Assembly: GCF_900108055.1 (NCBI RefSeq)
Contig: NZ_FNWJ01000001.1
Coordinates: 434,001-498,000, forward strand
DNA from: Thermoleophilum album
GTDB lineage: Bacteria > Actinomycetota > Thermoleophilia > Solirubrobacterales > Thermoleophilaceae
Direction of reading: 5' to 3'
Length of the DNA: 64,000 nt
This document shows, piece by piece, positions 41,954-49,991 of this stretch. Every line of letters begins with the position of its first letter. The first letter of the stretch is position 1. The translations under genes were made by a program, and so were the position numbers. The notes beneath the pieces are model-generated. The model was given only the letters and a program-made list of their open reading frames with translations. It did no database searches and was not told where the DNA came from.

Positions 41954-42340
41954 GTGGACGACCAGACGCTCTGGCAGCTCGTTCGTTTCTTGCACCTGCT
42001 GGCGATGGCGTTCTTCGTCGGCGGTCAGCTGCTGCTCGCCGCGGCGGTCGTACCGGTTCTGCGCGGCAACGACCCGAGCGGCGCGATGAGGCGCATCGCC
42101 CGCAGCTTCGGATGGGGCACGCTGGTGGCGATCGGCGTGTTGTTCGCCACCGGCGCAGCGATGGCTGGACAGTACGGCCGCTGGTCGGATCCGCAGCTGC
42201 ACGTCAAGCTCGCGCTGGTTGGGCTGGTCGCGGCGCTGATCGTGTGGCACATGCGGCGACCGGATCTGCGCGTGATCGACGGGCTCATCTTTTTGCTCTC
42301 GCTCGTGATCGTGTGGCTCGGCATCGGCCTCGCGCACTGA
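41954..42340 (+). CDS. Four-helix CopD-like membrane protein
   Basis: 128 residues with four membrane segments: LWQLVRFLHLLAMAFFVGGQLLL, WGTLVAIGVLFATGAAM, LHVKLALVGLVAALIVWHM and LIFLLSLVIVWLGIGLAH (each quoted in part). The LxxLHLLAMAFFVGG opening and HVKLALV segment fit the CopD/copper-resistance-D-like or DUF2269-type group. Role uncertain; copper uptake is one guess. GTG at 41954. Confidence 0.65.
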   Translation: MDDQTLWQLVRFLHLLAMAFFVGGQLLLAAAVVPVLRGNDPSGAMRRIARSFGWGTLVAIGVLFATGAAMAGQYGRWSDPQLHVKLALVGLVAALIVWHMRRPDLRVIDGLIFLLSLVIVWLGIGLAH

Positions 42341-42426
42341 CCAGCCAGGCGCCGCACCGGTCTTCTTAGCAGCCAAGCTCGAGCGCGAGCCGAGCACCGG
42401 CCGAGCGCCCCGCCAGCACCTGGCGC

Positions 42427-43668
42427 TCAGAGGGGGCGAATCTCCGTCGGGGCCCCGTAGGGATGCAGGATCTCCGGAACCTCGACGGTCCCATCGTCGC
42501 GTTGGTGGTTCTCGAGGATCGCAATGATCGTGCGACCGACGGCGACCGCCGTGCCGTTCAGGGTGTGGACGTATCGCGGCGGCCCGCCGTCGCTCGGCCG
42601 GTAGCGAACCTCCAGACGCCGCGCCTGGAAATCGGTGGTATTCGAGCACGAGGTGATTTCCCGGAAGCGACCCTCGCCGGGCAGCCAAGCTTCCAGATCG
42701 ATCTTCTTCGCGGCCGGAGCGCCGAGATCGTCGACCGCGATGTCGACGACTCGGTAGGGGATCTCGAGCGCCTGGTAGATGCGCTCTTGGATCGCCACCA
42801 ACCGCTCGTGCTCGGATGCCGAATCCTGTGGGCGCACGAAGCAGAACATCTCGACCTTGTCGAACTGGTGGACGCGGAAGATGCCGCGCGTGTCGCGGCC
42901 CGCGGCGCCCGCCTCGCGCCGGAAGCACGGCGAGAAGCCCCCGTAACGAAGGGGTAGATCTTGCTCAGCGAGGATCGCGTCGGCGTGCAGCGAGGCGAGC
43001 GGGACCTCAGCAGTCCCGACTAGGAAGAGATCGTCCTCGGCGAGCCGGTAAACCTGCTGCTCCGTGTCCGGCCAGAAGCCGGTGCCGAAAAGCGCTCGCT
43101 CACGCACCAAAACCGGCGGGATCACCGGCACGTGCTGCTCGCCCTCGAGCAGCTCCAACGCCCACCGCACGAGCGCGAGCTCGAGCATCACGAGCGGTCC
43201 CTTCAGATAGACGAAGCGCGAGCCCGAGGTGCGCGCCGCCGCTTCGAGATCGAGCCAGCGCCCCGCGAGCTCGACGTGGTCGCGCCCGCGACGGCCGGCC
43301 TCACCCCAACTGCGCAACACGCGCGGCTCGTCCGGAACGTCGTCGAACGGCAGATTCGGCATCGCCGCCAGCACGCGTTCACGCTCTGCCTCCACCGCCT
43401 GCAGTTCCTGTTCGAGGGCGCGCTCACGCTGCGCGGTCGTGCGCATCTCCGCGATCGCCGCGCTGGCGTCCTCGCCGCGCCGCTGACGTTCTCCGATCTC
43501 TCGACTCGCGCGCCGCTTGGTTGCGCGCAGACCTTCGAGTTCAGGGAGGAGCTGCCGGCGGCGCTTGTCGAGTTCGAGGAAGCGGTCGACCAGCTCCGCC
43601 GCCCCCCGACGAGCGAGCGCGGCGCGGACCCGTTCCGGATCCTCGCGCAGCAGCTTCGGGTCGAGCAA
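42427..43668 (-). CDS. serS: Seryl-tRNA synthetase
   Basis: A 413-residue class II synthetase. The N-terminal coiled-coil arm for the long variable arm of tRNA-Ser (~25-100, ELDKRRRQLLPELEGLRATK) is followed by the catalytic core with motif 2 (LRYGGFSPCFRREAGAAGRD), the serine-binding EMFCF, and ITSCSNTTDFQARRL; motif 3 is LNGTAVAVGRTIIAILE. Start TTG at 43668 (MLDPKLLRE). It follows the cytochrome c gene by 4 bp on the same strand. All four tRNA-Ser genes lie within 34 kb of this gene. Confidence 0.96.
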   Translation of the reverse strand: MLDPKLLREDPERVRAALARRGAAELVDRFLELDKRRRQLLPELEGLRATKRRASREIGERQRRGEDASAAIAEMRTTAQRERALEQELQAVEAERERVLAAMPNLPFDDVPDEPRVLRSWGEAGRRGRDHVELAGRWLDLEAAARTSGSRFVYLKGPLVMLELALVRWALELLEGEQHVPVIPPVLVRERALFGTGFWPDTEQQVYRLAEDDLFLVGTAEVPLASLHADAILAEQDLPLRYGGFSPCFRREAGAAGRDTRGIFRVHQFDKVEMFCFVRPQDSASEHERLVAIQERIYQALEIPYRVVDIAVDDLGAPAAKKIDLEAWLPGEGRFREITSCSNTTDFQARRLEVRYRPSDGGPPRYVHTLNGTAVAVGRTIIAILENHQRDDGTVEVPEILHPYGAPTEIRPL

Positions 43669-43672
43669 GGCG

Positions 43673-44104
43673 CTACTTGTCGGCGTCGCAGACGGCTCGG
43701 TTGCGTCGCCCCGAGCACGTCGCCAGGAAATCGGCGATCAGCTCCGCATCACGCCCGACGACGATGTTCGCGGGCATGATCTGACCCGAGAAACCACCGT
43801 TGCGGATCGCGAACAGCACGTCGTCGCGCTTGACGCGGCGCACGTTGAAGTTGGGGCCGTTCGTGCGCTCACCGGGCTCGAGCTGACCCGGAGGCTTCGA
43901 TCCGTAAGCGTTCGCGGCGTCGAGCGAGTGACAGACCGAGCAGCGCTCGTTGAACAGCTCGGCACCACGGCGCAAGGTTGGATCGCTCTTGGTTACCGTG
44001 ATCTTGCCCCCGCAACCGGCAAGCAGTGCGGCGGCACCGATGGCCAGCGCTGAGGCGCGGAGGGCCCGCCCGGCGCTGCGGCGAGTACGCGGCTCGGAGC
44101 TCAC
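43673..44104 (-). CDS. Class I cytochrome c, lipoprotein anchored
   Basis: A 143-residue protein with a lipobox (LLAGCGG) after a hydrophobic export segment, so probably a membrane-anchored cytochrome. The haem motif is CSVCH (ERCSVCHSLD), with PPGQLEPGERTNGPNF between the sites and the axial Met likely in GQIMPANIV. It would carry electrons on the outer membrane face. GTG at 44104. Divergent from the cupredoxin gene by 39 bp. Confidence 0.9.
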   Translation of the reverse strand: MSSEPRTRRSAGRALRASALAIGAAALLAGCGGKITVTKSDPTLRRGAELFNERCSVCHSLDAANAYGSKPPGQLEPGERTNGPNFNVRRVKRDDVLFAIRNGGFSGQIMPANIVVGRDAELIADFLATCSGRRNRAVCDADK

Positions 44105-44143
44105 GTGGCGGCATATTATCCGCGTCGCCTCAGAGGCATCGCG

Positions 44144-44623
44144 ATGCCAACCGTTCGGAACTCCTCTGCGATCGTGGGCGCGGCTCGAAAAGCCGTGCAC
44201 CTCGCCCGGTCTCCCGCGGGCCGTCGCCCCCGCCCGCTCCCCGTCTGGTCGCTGCTGATGGCAGCGGGCATCGTCGCCGCCTCCGGTTGCGGTCAGGTCG
44301 AGCGTGGGGGGCGTGGCTTCGCGCGGGCCGTCCCCGGCGCCTCGGTACAAGTGACCGCTCGCGAGTACGGCTTCACTCCCGCGCGCATCGACCTGGCGCG
44401 AGCGGGACGGCTGCGGTTCGTCGTGCGCAACGTCGGGTCGCTGCCGCACGATCTGCGCTTGCGCGACGAGCGGGGTCGCGAGCTCGGTGGCACACCCGCA
44501 TTCGAGCGCGGTTCGCGGACGGTCACCTTCGTGCTGCGCCCCGGTCGCTACACGTACTACTGCAGCATCGGTGACCACGAGCAGCTCGGGATGCGGGGGG
44601 TGCTGGTCGTTCGGACGCGCTAG
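44144..44623 (+). CDS. Cupredoxin (plastocyanin-like) lipoprotein
   Basis: A 159-residue protein with a hydrophobic export segment ending in the lipobox ASGCGQ, then a cupredoxin fold. The type 1 copper ligands are His in SLPHDL and Cys, His and Met in YYCSIGDHEQLGM. It should carry electrons at the membrane surface. ATG at 44144. Divergent from the cytochrome c lipoprotein gene and close upstream of nuo, suggesting a respiratory electron-transfer role. Confidence 0.87.
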   Translation: MPTVRNSSAIVGAARKAVHLARSPAGRRPRPLPVWSLLMAAGIVAASGCGQVERGGRGFARAVPGASVQVTAREYGFTPARIDLARAGRLRFVVRNVGSLPHDLRLRDERGRELGGTPAFERGSRTVTFVLRPGRYTYYCSIGDHEQLGMRGVLVVRTR

Positions 44624-44656
44624 ACGCCCGACCGCCGCAGCGATCGGCGCGGGCGC

Positions 44657-45097
44657 TCAGCCGCCGGTCTGCCAGGCACGCAGCGCCAGCGTCAGCACGA
44701 GCAGCGAGGCAATCGTCATCACTCCCAGCTCGCCCCGCGCGATCTGCTCCGCGATCTCGAGCTGGCGTTCCTCGGGAAGCTGGTCGAACTCCACCTGCTC
44801 GGGGAGCTCGGCCAGGTGCCGCTGAGCAACTCCGGCGCGCATACCCTCTGCCACCACGTTGACAAGCAGCGCCGCGATGCCGTAAGCGAGGTGCAGGTCG
44901 TCAGCGGGGCGTCGACCACCCGCCAGCAAGACCATGCCGAGCACCGCCTGTAGCGCGACGGCCGCCTGGGCAACCCGTAGCAGCGGCCAGAACACCACAC
45001 CCGGCCGCCGCGCGAACCAGCTCACCGCGCCGACCGCGGCGGCTCCCGCGCTCGCGATCAGTACGGCTATCCCCAGGTACCCGTGGAGCTCGCTCAG
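44657..45097 (-). CDS. Small membrane protein, probable CTG start
   Basis: About 146 residues. The GTG at 45025 would cut off the first membrane helix; in frame upstream, from CTG 45097, the sequence reads LSELHGYLGIAVLIASAGAA, a membrane helix with the HGYLG motif common to this protein type. GAAAGGG lies 6 nt before the CTG (ATT at 45100 is 3 nt nearer). Three further helices follow: AQAAVALQAVLGMVLL, AYGIAALLVNVVAEG and MTIASLLVLTLALRAW. A conserved DDLHLAYG follows helix 2. Function unknown; lies between the cupredoxin and nuo genes on the opposite strand. Confidence 0.7.
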   Translation of the reverse strand: MSELHGYLGIAVLIASAGAAAVGAVSWFARRPGVVFWPLLRVAQAAVALQAVLGMVLLAGGRRPADDLHLAYGIAALLVNVVAEGMRAGVAQRHLAELPEQVEFDQLPEERQLEIAEQIARGELGVMTIASLLVLTLALRAWQTGG

Positions 45098-45159
45098 AAT
45101 GCGCCCTTTCGCACTATGTAGCAGGTCGACACAAGCGTCGATATACCTGCGACCAGAGG

Positions 45160-45516
45160 ATGCTCAGAAGCTACCTACCGGGTCTCGTCTTCGTGCTGTT
45201 GGGAGCAGGGGTCGGCACCCTGTTCACCTTCCTCAACGGTCTGATCGGACCGCGTCGGCCGAACCCTCGCAAGCGCGAGCCCTACGAATGCGGGCTGCCC
45301 TCCGACGTACGGCGCAGCTTCCGCTTCGGGATCAGCTTCTACCTGGTAGCGATGCTGTTCATCCTCTTCGACGTTGAGGTCATCTTCCTCTACCCAATAG
45401 CCGTCCGGCTCGACGCCTTCGGGGCGTTTGCGCTCGTCGAGACGCTGATCTTCATTGCCCTGCTTCTGGTCGCACTCGTACACGTGTGGCGGCGGGGGGC
45501 TCTCGATTGGAAGTGA
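45160..45516 (+). CDS. nuoA: NADH-quinone oxidoreductase subunit A
   Basis: 118 residues, three membrane helices. The family signature [21 protein letters not shown] and the acidic [11 protein letters not shown] in helix 2 are intact. First gene of a 14-gene complex I operon. The stop codon overlaps the nuoB start as GTGA. Confidence 0.95.
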   Translation: MLRSYLPGLVFVLLGAGVGTLFTFLNGLIGPRRPNPRKREPYECGLPSDVRRSFRFGISFYLVAMLFILFDVEVIFLYPIAVRLDAFGAFALVETLIFIALLLVALVHVWRRGALDWK

Positions 45517-46148
45517 CGCGACAGCGCATCGACGCTGCGACGCTGCGGGAGCGTCAGCTCCGCGCCCGTGATCTCCTGCGCGGTCAGCTCGAGGGGCGCG
45601 ATCTCGAGCAGTTCGTGCAGGAGCGACTGCTTACGACCCGCTTCGACGAGGCTCTCCGCTGGGCGCGGCGCAACGCGATCTGGCCGCTCGGCTTCGGACT
45701 CGCCTGTTGCGCAATGGAGATGATCTCGATCGTCGGCTCTCCTCGAAACGACCTCGCCCGTTTCGGCGCCGAGGTCATTCGCTTCTCGCCTCGTCAAGCC
45801 GACCTTTTGATCCTCTCCGGTCGCGTCTCGATCAAGATGGCCCCGATCATCCGGCGCATCTACGACCAGATGCTGGAACCGAAGTGGGTGATCTCGATGG
45901 GCGCGTGCGCCTCGAGCGCCGGCATGTTCAATAACTACGCGTTGGTCGCTGGTGCCGACCGCTTTTTGCCGATCGACGTCTACGTGCCGGGCTGTCCGCC
46001 GCGTCCCGAGGCCCTCAACTACGGGATCCTCAAGCTCCAAGAGAAGATCGCCGGGGATCCCTCGCTCGGCTGGCGCGAGCGCTACCGTGCGCGCGGCACC
46101 GAAGAACCCGGCAACCTGTTCGACGTCGAGGAGACCGCCGGTGCCTGA
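45513..46148 (+). CDS. nuoB: NADH-quinone oxidoreductase subunit B
   Basis: 211 residues. It binds cluster N2, the last in the chain before quinone: [11 protein letters not shown] (tandem Cys), [13 protein letters not shown] and the [14 protein letters not shown] motif. The N-terminus is about 45 residues longer than in many homologs. GTG at 45513 is coupled to nuoA; the stop overlaps nuoC by 8 bp. Confidence 0.95.
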   Translation: MTRQRIDAATLRERQLRARDLLRGQLEGRDLEQFVQERLLTTRFDEALRWARRNAIWPLGFGLACCAMEMISIVGSPRNDLARFGAEVIRFSPRQADLLILSGRVSIKMAPIIRRIYDQMLEPKWVISMGACASSAGMFNNYALVAGADRFLPIDVYVPGCPPRPEALNYGILKLQEKIAGDPSLGWRERYRARGTEEPGNLFDVEETAGA

Positions 46149-46662
46149 CGCCACGGCCCTCGAGCTACTGGCGCACCGGGTGCGCGACGCGGTCGCCGAG
46201 CAGGCGGTGGTAGCGACCGACCACGCGCACGGACGCGCGACACTCGAGGTCGCCCCCCAGCAGGTTCGCGAAGTGCTCGCCTACCTGCGTGACCGCGATC
46301 CCGAGCCCTGGCCGCTACTCGTGAGTCTCCACGGATGCGACTACTTGCCCGCGCAGCCGCGGCTCGGCGTGCACTACGAGCTGCTGTCGATGGAGCGTTG
46401 CGACCGTCTCTGTGTGAAGACGCGCGTCGGTGTCGACGACCCACGGCTGCCGTCGGTGGTCGATCTCTTCCCGGGCGCGAACTTCCAGGAGCGGGAGGTC
46501 TACGACATGTTCGGGGTGGTCTTCGAGGGCCACCCGGACCTGCGCCGGATCCTCATGCCGGAGGACTACGAAGGGCACCCGCAGCGCCGGGATTTCCCGA
46601 TCGGCGGCGAGCCCGTGCTGTTCACCTTCAACGAGCGGGAGCTACCGCGCTGGTATGAGTGA
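46141..46662 (+). CDS. nuoC: NADH-quinone oxidoreductase subunit C
   Basis: 173 residues, the 30-kDa subunit of the peripheral arm. The conserved C-terminal segment is present: [29 protein letters not shown] (in part) then [18 protein letters not shown] at 46141 overlaps nuoB by 8 bp, and nuoD starts inside its end, so translation is coupled. Confidence 0.94.
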   Translation: MPDATALELLAHRVRDAVAEQAVVATDHAHGRATLEVAPQQVREVLAYLRDRDPEPWPLLVSLHGCDYLPAQPRLGVHYELLSMERCDRLCVKTRVGVDDPRLPSVVDLFPGANFQEREVYDMFGVVFEGHPDLRRILMPEDYEGHPQRRDFPIGGEPVLFTFNERELPRWYE

Positions 46663-47941
46663 GGCACAGGGCAACGGCTCGACATCGACGGCGCTCAGCG
46701 ATCCGACGCGGATCCCTTACCGCGAGCGCGAGCGCTCGGTCACGCTGGAGCGGATCGAGTCGGGCGAGGACCTGCACTCGGAGCTCCTGACGATCAACAT
46801 CGGCCCCCACCATCCGGCCACCCACGGGGTCCTACGTCTGCTCTGCACGCTCGAAGGCGAGGTCGTGCGCGACGTGGTGCCGATCGTCGGCTACGTCCAC
46901 ACCGGCATCGAGAAGAGCTGCGAACAGCAGCAGTACTGGAAGGTGATCCCGTTCGTCGAGCGCATGGATTACCTCTCGTACTACTTCAACGCGATGGCCT
47001 ACTGCACGGCCGTCGAACGGCTACTGGAGATCGAGGTACCGCCGCGCGCCCAGTACCTGCGGGTGATCCACCTCGAGCTCAACCGCATCGCAAGCCACCT
47101 TTTCTGGCTAGCGACGGCGGCGCTCGACATCGGTGCGATCACGATGCTCTGGTGGGGATTGCGCGACCGCGAGCACGTGATGGACCTCTTCGAGATGTCC
47201 TCGGGACAGCGGATGCACACCCGCTACTTCCAGATCGGCGGCGTGATCGAGGACATCCCGCCCGGATTCGAGCGCAAGTGCCGCGACTTCTGCGCCTTGC
47301 TGCCGACCCGACTGGACCAGTACGAGGCGCTGCTCGACCAAAACGAGATCTGGCTACAGCGGCTAAAGCACACTGGCGAAGTGCCCGCCGAACGGCTGCT
47401 CGCGCTCGGCGTTACGGGGCCGCTCTTGCGCGCCGCCGGTGTGCCCTGGGACCTGCGTAAGACGATGCCGTACTCGTCGTATGACCACTTCGACTTCAAG
47501 ATCCCGGTCGGCACCGTCGGCGACAACTACGACCGCTATCGCGTGCGGCTAGCCGAGATGCGCGAATCGGTGCGGATCGTCGAGCAAGCGCTCGACGGAC
47601 TGCCCGAGGGCCCCTACATCACCGGGAACCGCAAGGTCGCGTTGCCGCCCAGACACGAGCTCGCGACCTCGATGGAGGCGCTGATTCACCACTTCAAGCT
47701 CGTCACCGAGGGCTTCCGAGTGCCGCCCGGAGAGGTCTACTCGGCGATCGAATCGCCGCGCGGCGAGCTGGGCTGCTTCGTGCTCGCGGACGGCTCGGCG
47801 AAGCCTGCGCGTGTGCACATGCGCGACCCGAGCTTCGTGAACCTGCAGGCGCTACCAGAGATGGCGAGAGGCGGTCTGATCGCGGACCTGATCGCTTGCG
47901 TCGCGATGCTCGACCCGATCCTGGGAGGGATCGACCGGTGA
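46655..47941 (+). CDS. nuoD: NADH-quinone oxidoreductase subunit D
   Basis: 428 residues, the 49-kDa quinone-binding subunit. It has INIGPHHPATHGVLR (the HxxH-type loop lining the quinone site), GYVHTGIEKSCE, LELNRIASHLFWL, DYD-type loop KTMPYSSYDHFDF, and the C-terminal RDPSFVNLQALPEMARGG. Start ATG 46655 overlaps nuoC; its TGA overlaps the nuoE GTG. Confidence 0.96.
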   Translation: MSEAQGNGSTSTALSDPTRIPYRERERSVTLERIESGEDLHSELLTINIGPHHPATHGVLRLLCTLEGEVVRDVVPIVGYVHTGIEKSCEQQQYWKVIPFVERMDYLSYYFNAMAYCTAVERLLEIEVPPRAQYLRVIHLELNRIASHLFWLATAALDIGAITMLWWGLRDREHVMDLFEMSSGQRMHTRYFQIGGVIEDIPPGFERKCRDFCALLPTRLDQYEALLDQNEIWLQRLKHTGEVPAERLLALGVTGPLLRAAGVPWDLRKTMPYSSYDHFDFKIPVGTVGDNYDRYRVRLAEMRESVRIVEQALDGLPEGPYITGNRKVALPPRHELATSMEALIHHFKLVTEGFRVPPGEVYSAIESPRGELGCFVLADGSAKPARVHMRDPSFVNLQALPEMARGGLIADLIACVAMLDPILGGIDR

Positions 47942-48663
47942 CCTTCCTTGCCGGACCCGAGCGGGAGCCGCGGGTATCCCCTCCGGTGAGCGTCGACATG
48001 CCGGAGGGGTGGGCGCAGGCAACCGGTGGTCGTGACCCACAGGTGGTGCCGGATCCGGCGGAGGTCAAAGTCCCCGAAGACCTGCGCGAGCAGATCGAGC
48101 GGCTGATCGCCCGCTACCCCGACCGCCACTCGGCGGCGTTGCCCGCACTTAGCGCGGCCCAACAACGCTACGGGTGGTGCTCACCGCGTGCTCTGCTCGA
48201 GGTCGCCTGCGTGATGCAGGTGACACCGGCGTATCTAGCGGCCGTCGCGACCTTCTACGACATGCTCCGCACGCGTCCGGTGGGACGCCGCTACGTCTAC
48301 GTCTGCACGAGCGTTTCCTGCCATCTGCGCAACGCCCGCGCGGTGTATGAAGCACTCGCCGAGGAAGCCGGCAAGCAGGGGCTCGAGGACTGCGAAATCC
48401 GTGAGTTCGAATGCCTCGGCGCCTGCGACATGGCGCCGATGGCGTCGGTCGACGGACGCTACGTCGGGCCGCTGTCGGTGGCGGACGCCCGCGAGCTCGT
48501 GAGTGCGCTGCGCGAGGGCCGCGAGGTACTGCCGGGTCGAGGCCTTGGCGACGCAAACTACGCGCTCCCCTGGCAGCGGGGCGAGGAACATCCGCTTCCA
48601 GCCGGGCCGGTGCGCCCGCAGGTACATCCCGCCGGCGGCATCGCGGGGGAGATCAGCGAATGA
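47938..48663 (+). CDS. nuoE: NADH-quinone oxidoreductase subunit E
   Basis: 241 residues, thioredoxin-like [2Fe-2S] (N1a) subunit. Cluster ligands are in VCTSVSCHLRNA and FECLGACDMAP. An N-terminal ~45-residue extension and a C-terminal ~45-residue Pro/Gly-rich tail make it longer than usual. GTG at 47938 couples to nuoD, and its TGA overlaps the nuoF ATG. Confidence 0.94.
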   Translation: MTFLAGPEREPRVSPPVSVDMPEGWAQATGGRDPQVVPDPAEVKVPEDLREQIERLIARYPDRHSAALPALSAAQQRYGWCSPRALLEVACVMQVTPAYLAAVATFYDMLRTRPVGRRYVYVCTSVSCHLRNARAVYEALAEEAGKQGLEDCEIREFECLGACDMAPMASVDGRYVGPLSVADARELVSALREGREVLPGRGLGDANYALPWQRGEEHPLPAGPVRPQVHPAGGIAGEISE

Positions 48664-49991
48664 GCTTGGTGGAAGTCCTCACCCAGCACCTCGACGTGCC
48701 CAACGCGCACGAGATCGACGTCTACGAGCGCCTCGGTGGCTACCGAGCAGCGCGCAAAGCGCTGCTCGAGATGACGCCTGACCAGGTGCTGGCCGAGCTC
48801 GAATCGTCGGGACTGCGCGGTCGCGGCGGCGCCGGCTTCTCAATGGGGAAGAAGGCTTCTTTCATCCCCAAGGGGGCGATGGACAAGTACCTCTGTTGCA
48901 ACGCCGACGAGTCGGAGCCGGGGACCTTCAAGGACCGTCTGATCATGCAGCGCAAGCCGCACCTGCTGATCGAGGGCTGCATCATCGCCTCGGTCGCTGC
49001 CGGCGCCAATAAGGGTTTCATCTACATCCGCGGCGAGTACGAGCTTCAGGCGCGCGTGCTCGAGCGAGCGATTGCCCAGGCCTACGAGCGGGGCTACCTG
49101 GGACGCAACCTGCTCGGCTCTGGTCACGACTTCGAGCTGGTGCTGCATCGCGGCCAGGGCGCCTACATCTGCGGCGAGGAAACAGCGCTCCTCGACTCCC
49201 TCGAGGGGAAACGCGGCAACCCGCGCCTGAAGCCACCATTCCCAGCCAATCAGGGTCTCTATCGCGGGCCAACGCTGATCAACAACGTCGAGACGCTCTC
49301 TTGCACTCCGCTGATCATCGACCGCGGGGCGGAGTGGTTCCGCTCGCTCGGCTCGGAGCAGTCGACGGGACCGAAGATCGTCTCGGTCTCGGGCAACGTG
49401 CGGCGGCCCGGGAACTACGAGATCGAGCTCGGCACGCCGGTGCGCGAGATCATCTACGACATCGCCGGCGGACCGTGGCCGGGCAACGAGGTGAAGTGTT
49501 TCTTCCCCGGCGGTTCGTCGGCTGCCGTGCTCGGCCCCGAGCACCTTGACCTGCCCTACACCTTCGAGGCGATGCAGCAGGCCGGGTCGATGCTCGGCTC
49601 GGGCGCGATCATCGTGGTCGACGAGACCCAGCCGATCGTGCCTCTGGCCCTGCGGCTCGCCGAGTTCTACCGCCACGAGTCGTGCGGCAAGTGCGTCCCC
49701 TGCCGTGAAGGGACGAACTGGACGGTGAAGCTGCTCGCGCGCATCGAGCGCGGTGAAGCGACACCGATGGATCTCGACCTGCTGGCCTCGATCCAGGAGA
49801 ACATCATCGGCAACTGCCTCTGCGTGCTCGGGGACTCGATGGCGGTCCCGGTCAGCTCCCTGTTGCGCCGCTTCCGCAGCGAGTTCGAGGAGCACATCGA
49901 GCGCGCCCGCGCCGAGCGCGAGCGCGAGTTGGCGCGGGCGGCCGAGGCCGAGGTCGGGCTTGTAGCGCTTGCCGCTGGGGGTGATTCGTAG
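48660..49991 (+). CDS. nuoF: NADH-quinone oxidoreductase subunit F
   Basis: 443 residues, the NADH/FMN-binding 51-kDa subunit. It has GLRGRGGAGFSMGKKASFIP (NADH loop), YLCCNADESEPGTFKDR (FMN), GAYICGEETALLDSLEG, and cluster N3 ligands in HESCGKCVPCREG with a further Cys in NCLC. The site of hydride entry to complex I. TAG overlaps the nuoG GTG by 1 bp. Confidence 0.96.
   Translation: MSLVEVLTQHLDVPNAHEIDVYERLGGYRAARKALLEMTPDQVLAELESSGLRGRGGAGFSMGKKASFIPKGAMDKYLCCNADESEPGTFKDRLIMQRKPHLLIEGCIIASVAAGANKGFIYIRGEYELQARVLERAIAQAYERGYLGRNLLGSGHDFELVLHRGQGAYICGEETALLDSLEGKRGNPRLKPPFPANQGLYRGPTLINNVETLSCTPLIIDRGAEWFRSLGSEQSTGPKIVSVSGNVRRPGNYEIELGTPVREIIYDIAGGPWPGNEVKCFFPGGSSAAVLGPEHLDLPYTFEAMQQAGSMLGSGAIIVVDETQPIVPLALRLAEFYRHESCGKCVPCREGTNWTVKLLARIERGEATPMDLDLLASIQENIIGNCLCVLGDSMAVPVSSLLRRFRSEFEEHIERARAERERELARAAEAEVGLVALAAGGDS

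Noticed and set aside
41582-42928. Minus-strand open frame of 448 codons spanning mscL to serS
   Set aside because: It overlaps mscL, the CopD-like gene and serS in other frames, each with strong family motifs; its own translation is Arg/Ala/Gly low-complexity.
45098-45160. Sigma-70 promoter for the nuo operon
   Set aside because: GATATA/TATACC near 45140 looks like a -10 box, but no -35 hexamer sits at 16-18 nt; not enough support to annotate.
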